Shown: in pieces, positions 5,116 through 6,486 of the stretch
Numbering within the stretch: position 1 is the stretch's first letter
How the letters are laid out: each line of letters starts with the position of its first letter
Origin: Chloroflexota bacterium
GTDB taxonomy: Bacteria; Chloroflexota; FW602-bin22; JAMCYS01
Length of the DNA stretch: 6,486 nucleotides
Assembly (NCBI GenBank): GCA_021847625.1
Contig: JAJZQK010000205.1
Location: 1 to 6,486, forward strand
Direction: 5' to 3'
Translations under genes and position numbers: made by a program
Notes under the pieces: model-generated
What the model was told of the DNA's origin: nothing
The model's database searches: none
The model's input: the letters and a program-made list of their open reading frames with translations, nothing else

Positions 5116-5991
5116 ATGAGGAGGGTATCGATCCTCTGGCGCGGCGACGTTGTGGCTTACACGCTGCTTATCGTCTTCGCGGTGGTGATGCTGGCGCCCT
5201 TCGCCGTGACGGTTTTCACCTCCCTCAAGCCCAAGGACGAGCTCTACTTCGTGGGCATCAACCTGTTGCCGTCCAGCCCGCGGCCCTACAACTACGTCGA
5301 GGCCATGCAGGCAGCCGATTGGGGGCGCTATTTCTTCAACTCGACCTTCGTCACAACCGTGGCCGTCGTGGGTAGCCTGCTGCTGAACAGCATCGCGGGC
5401 TTCTGCTTCGCTCGGCTGCATTTCCGCGGTCGCGACTTCCTGTTCTTCTTCATGCTGATCGGCATAATGATCCCGCCGCAGGCGATCATTATCCCCCAGT
5501 TCCTGATGATGAAGTCGGTGCCCCTCTTCGGCGGCAACGATATCACTGGCCAGGGTGGTATCGGCTGGCTGAACACCTACTGGGCGCTGATCATGCCGTG
5601 GCTGGCGGGCTCCTTCGGCATCTTCCTCTGCCGGCAGTACTACATCAACTTCCCGACCGAGCTGGACGAGGCGGCGCGGCTGGACGGCTGCGGGCCCTTG
5701 CGGCTGTTCACCCAGATCTACCTGCCTTTGAGCGGCCCCGTGCTGGCGGCGCTGGCGATCCTGAAGACCGTGTTCATGTGGAACGATTTCTTCTATCCTT
5801 TGATCATGACGAACACGGAGAACATGCGCACCGTGCAGCTGGGGTTGCAGACGTTCGCGGGCGACTTCTACTCGGAGTGGAACCTGCTGATGGCGGCGGC
5901 GGTGCTGGTGACCTTGCCGCTGGTCGTGATGTTCTTCTTCCTCCAGCGCCACTTCGTGGAAGGCATCGTCACCTCCGGTCTCAAGGGCTGA
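5116..5991 (+). CDS. Sugar ABC transporter permease, MalG/UgpE type
   Basis: A 291-residue membrane subunit, partner of the preceding permease. Hydrophobic helices lie near residues 12-35, 76-98, 107-130, 153-172, 206-226 and 258-277. The segment after helix 1 (VTVFTSLKPKDEL) and the RYFFNSTFVT stretch (71-80) are typical of MalG/UgpE-like proteins. The EAA loop is intact at 182-208: ELDEAARLDGCG...F..IYLPLSGP. A W-N-D-F-F-Y-P-L-I motif (222-230) and a C-terminal GIVTSGLKG tail match the family. It is the last gene of the operon. No ATPase follows; the next 495 bases hold repeats and a terminator, so a nucleotide-binding subunit from elsewhere, as with MsmK-type shared ATPases, is inferred. 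Confidence 0.93.
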   Translation: MRRVSILWRGDVVAYTLLIVFAVVMLAPFAVTVFTSLKPKDELYFVGINLLPSSPRPYNYVEAMQAADWGRYFFNSTFVTTVAVVGSLLLNSIAGFCFARLHFRGRDFLFFFMLIGIMIPPQAIIIPQFLMMKSVPLFGGNDITGQGGIGWLNTYWALIMPWLAGSFGIFLCRQYYINFPTELDEAARLDGCGPLRLFTQIYLPLSGPVLAALAILKTVFMWNDFFYPLIMTNTENMRTVQLGLQTFAGDFYSEWNLLMAAAVLVTLPLVVMFFFLQRHFVEGIVTSGLKG

Positions 5992-6076
5992 ACCGAATCG
6001 AAACTGAGGAGCGGCCCTCCGCCGCCGGGACGCTGCGCGTGCCCCTAAGCGTAGAGTCGTCGCGGATGCCCGACTC

Positions 6077-6103
6077 GTCATCCCCGCGGAAGCGGGGATC
6101 CAT
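6077..6103. repeat. Dispersed palindromic repeat unit (ATCCCCGC / GCGGGGAT hairpin)
   Basis: Perfect 8-bp arms ATCCCCGC (6080-6087) and GCGGGGAT (6092-6099) enclose a GGAA loop, within GTC...CCATCC. I recognise the pattern as a very widespread bacterial intergenic repeat whose minus-strand translation reads WIPASAGMT, a frequent spurious peptide in annotations. The copy lies about 85 bp past the last operon gene. Its function is unsettled; the hairpin may shape mRNA 3' ends. Other genomic copies cannot be verified from this window. Confidence 0.65.
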
Positions 6104-6135
6104 CCGGTATTCGCAGGGGCGAGTCCCCCTCCGGG

Positions 6136-6199
6136 GCCCGGGCGACCACCAACCCTGCCTAACAATCGGGCCACGGTTGGGGGACGACCGCGCCCGGGC
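6136..6199. repeat. Imperfect 64-bp inverted repeat with CCCGGG ends
   Basis: The outer arms GCCCGGGCG (6136-6144) and CGCCCGGGC (6191-6199) are exact complements, and an inner pair CCAACC (6149-6154) with GGTTGG (6175-6180) continues the stem with unequal internal loops. The structure resembles a REP-like or miniature palindromic element. The 11-mer CCCGGGCGACC at its left end recurs at 6350-6360, so at least two related units are present. Confidence 0.4.
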
Positions 6200-6220
6200 A
6201 TGAAGGCGCCGGGCTCAGCC

Positions 6221-6243
6221 AACAAAGCCCGCCAAGGCGGGCT
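6221..6243 (-). terminator. Leftward terminator-like hairpin
   Basis: AGCCCGCC (6226-6233) and GGCGGGCT (6236-6243) form an 8-bp inverted repeat. Read on the minus strand the stem is followed by TTGTT, giving the short T-rich tail of an intrinsic terminator. It would stop transcription entering from a gene to the right of the window. Confidence 0.45.
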
Positions 6244-6303
6244 GGGGACGGGCCAGGATTGGCAGACGACGCCTGTCTAGGAAGGGCAGGGGTCGGGGCG
6301 GGG

Positions 6304-6329
6304 AGCCCTCCCGCGGGAGGGCTTTGTTG
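6304..6329 (+). terminator. Rightward terminator-like hairpin for the importer operon
   Basis: AGCCCTCCC (6304-6312) and GGGAGGGCT (6315-6323) make a 20-bp perfect palindrome with GC at the centre, followed on the plus strand by TTGTTG. It is the best candidate end of the importer transcript, about 310 nt after the last stop codon. The T-tract is interrupted by G, so efficiency is uncertain. Confidence 0.5.
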
Positions 6330-6334
6330 CCTTA

Positions 6335-6356
6335 GCCCGGGGGTTCAGCCCCGGGC
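6335..6356. repeat. GCCCGGGG / CCCCGGGC hairpin repeat
   Basis: Perfect 8-bp arms enclose a 6-nt GTTCAG loop, directly downstream of the rightward terminator. The following GCGACC continues the 11-mer shared with the dyad at 6136. There is no T-tract on either side, so it is better read as a member of a GC-rich intergenic repeat family than as a terminator. Confidence 0.45.
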
Positions 6357-6391
6357 GACCGTCTTACGCTAGCCCACTAAAACGCTGTTAT

Positions 6392-6434
6392 TGCTCAGGG
6401 ATAATGTCCGCTAACTGCTCAGCGATAATGTCCG
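6392..6434. mobile_element. Probable insertion-sequence end with duplicated 19-bp motif (partial)
   Basis: TGCTCAGGGATAATGTCCG (6392-6410) and TGCTCAGCGATAATGTCCG (6416-6434) are direct copies with one mismatch, 24 bp apart and separated by CTAAC. Both are preceded by CGCT a few bases upstream. GATAATGTCCG repeated near an AT-richer boundary resembles the multi-repeat termini of some DDE-transposase insertion sequences. The transposase would lie beyond the right edge, or this is a solo remnant. Family assignment is from memory and uncertain. Confidence 0.45.
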
Positions 6435-6486
6435 AGTCAAGTGGCAGAAGGCCTCAAGTGCCGGCAAAGAGCCAGGCGCGCTGCTT

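Larger units (their letters stand above)
5992..6486. other. Gene-free, repeat-rich right flank
   Basis: No convincing gene lies in these 495 bases. The two open frames crossing the region (5598-6203 plus, 4927-6225 minus) are antisense or out-of-frame extensions of the second permease. The stretch contains a dispersed hairpin repeat, CCCGGG dyads, two opposed terminator-like hairpins and an insertion-sequence-like terminal repeat, each listed separately. The last 52 bases (6435-6486) may be the edge of a transposase region but are too short to read. Confidence 0.6.

Noticed and set aside
5460..5580. Minus-strand small open frame (82 codons, 5328-5576) inside the second permease
   Set aside because: It overlaps an intact, motif-rich permease gene and has no ribosome site or recognisable motif.
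4927..6225. Minus-strand open frame of 432 codons spanning the second permease and right flank
   Set aside because: Mostly antisense to a membrane protein. Its start region reads through the dispersed repeat, giving the well-known spurious peptide WIPASAGMT, and the remainder is Gln/His/Arg/Asp-rich shadow sequence.
6392..6434. Possible CRISPR fragment
   Set aside because: Only two 19-bp copies with a 5-bp spacer; CRISPR repeats and spacers are longer and more numerous, and no cas gene is present.

Overview
The window is about 65% GC and most resembles a chromosomal segment of a high-GC bacterium, probably of the phylum Chloroflexota (Anaerolineae or Thermomicrobia type). This assignment is inferred from three traits: a Tat-type lipoprotein solute-binding protein with a long Ala/Pro/Thr-rich tether, good Shine-Dalgarno sites, and intergenic DNA packed with GC-rich hairpin repeats. 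No rRNA or other phylogenetic marker is present, so the call is soft.

Layout from left to right. Positions 1-107 are clearly lower in GC and hold a strong-looking promoter that fires leftward out of the window. Positions 108-1475 (minus strand) encode a complete cytoplasmic secernin / peptidase C69-type N-terminal-nucleophile hydrolase. Positions 1476-1761 form a divergent control region: an extended -10 promoter for the hydrolase, a near-consensus sigma70-type promoter (TTGACA, 17 bp, TATGCT) for the regulator, and a perfect 18-bp dyad just downstream of that promoter. Positions 1762-2571 (plus) encode a regulator whose C-terminal half is an FCD ligand-binding domain. Its N-terminal half looks like an NrpR/HTH_12-type winged helix rather than the usual GntR domain. 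Positions 2572-2735 are an intergenic region with a hairpin and overlapping GTCGC half-sites. Positions 2736-5991 form a three-gene importer operon of the CUT1 carbohydrate ABC class: a lipid-anchored binding protein, a MalF/UgpA-like permease and a MalG/UgpE-like permease. A perfect 15-bp intercistronic hairpin separates the binding protein from the permeases. Positions 5992-6486 contain no convincing gene. They hold a dispersed ATCCCCGC...GCGGGGAT repeat, several CCCGGG-based dyads, two oppositely oriented terminator-like hairpins, and a 19-bp near-identical direct repeat pair that looks like one end of an insertion sequence.

How the parts may work together (inference): the FCD regulator probably senses a small carboxylate or sugar-derived ligand and controls the importer directly downstream, and perhaps itself through the leader dyad. 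The binding protein captures a sugar or sugar-like solute outside the membrane and the two permeases form the channel. No ATPase gene is present, so a shared MsmK/UgpC-like ATPase encoded elsewhere would have to energise uptake. The divergent hydrolase might process an imported amide or peptide-like substrate, but adjacency is the only evidence. I do not see a previously undescribed multi-gene system. The most unusual items are the regulator's domain combination, the control dyads, the intercistronic hairpin and the repeat-rich right flank ending in a probable mobile-element terminus.
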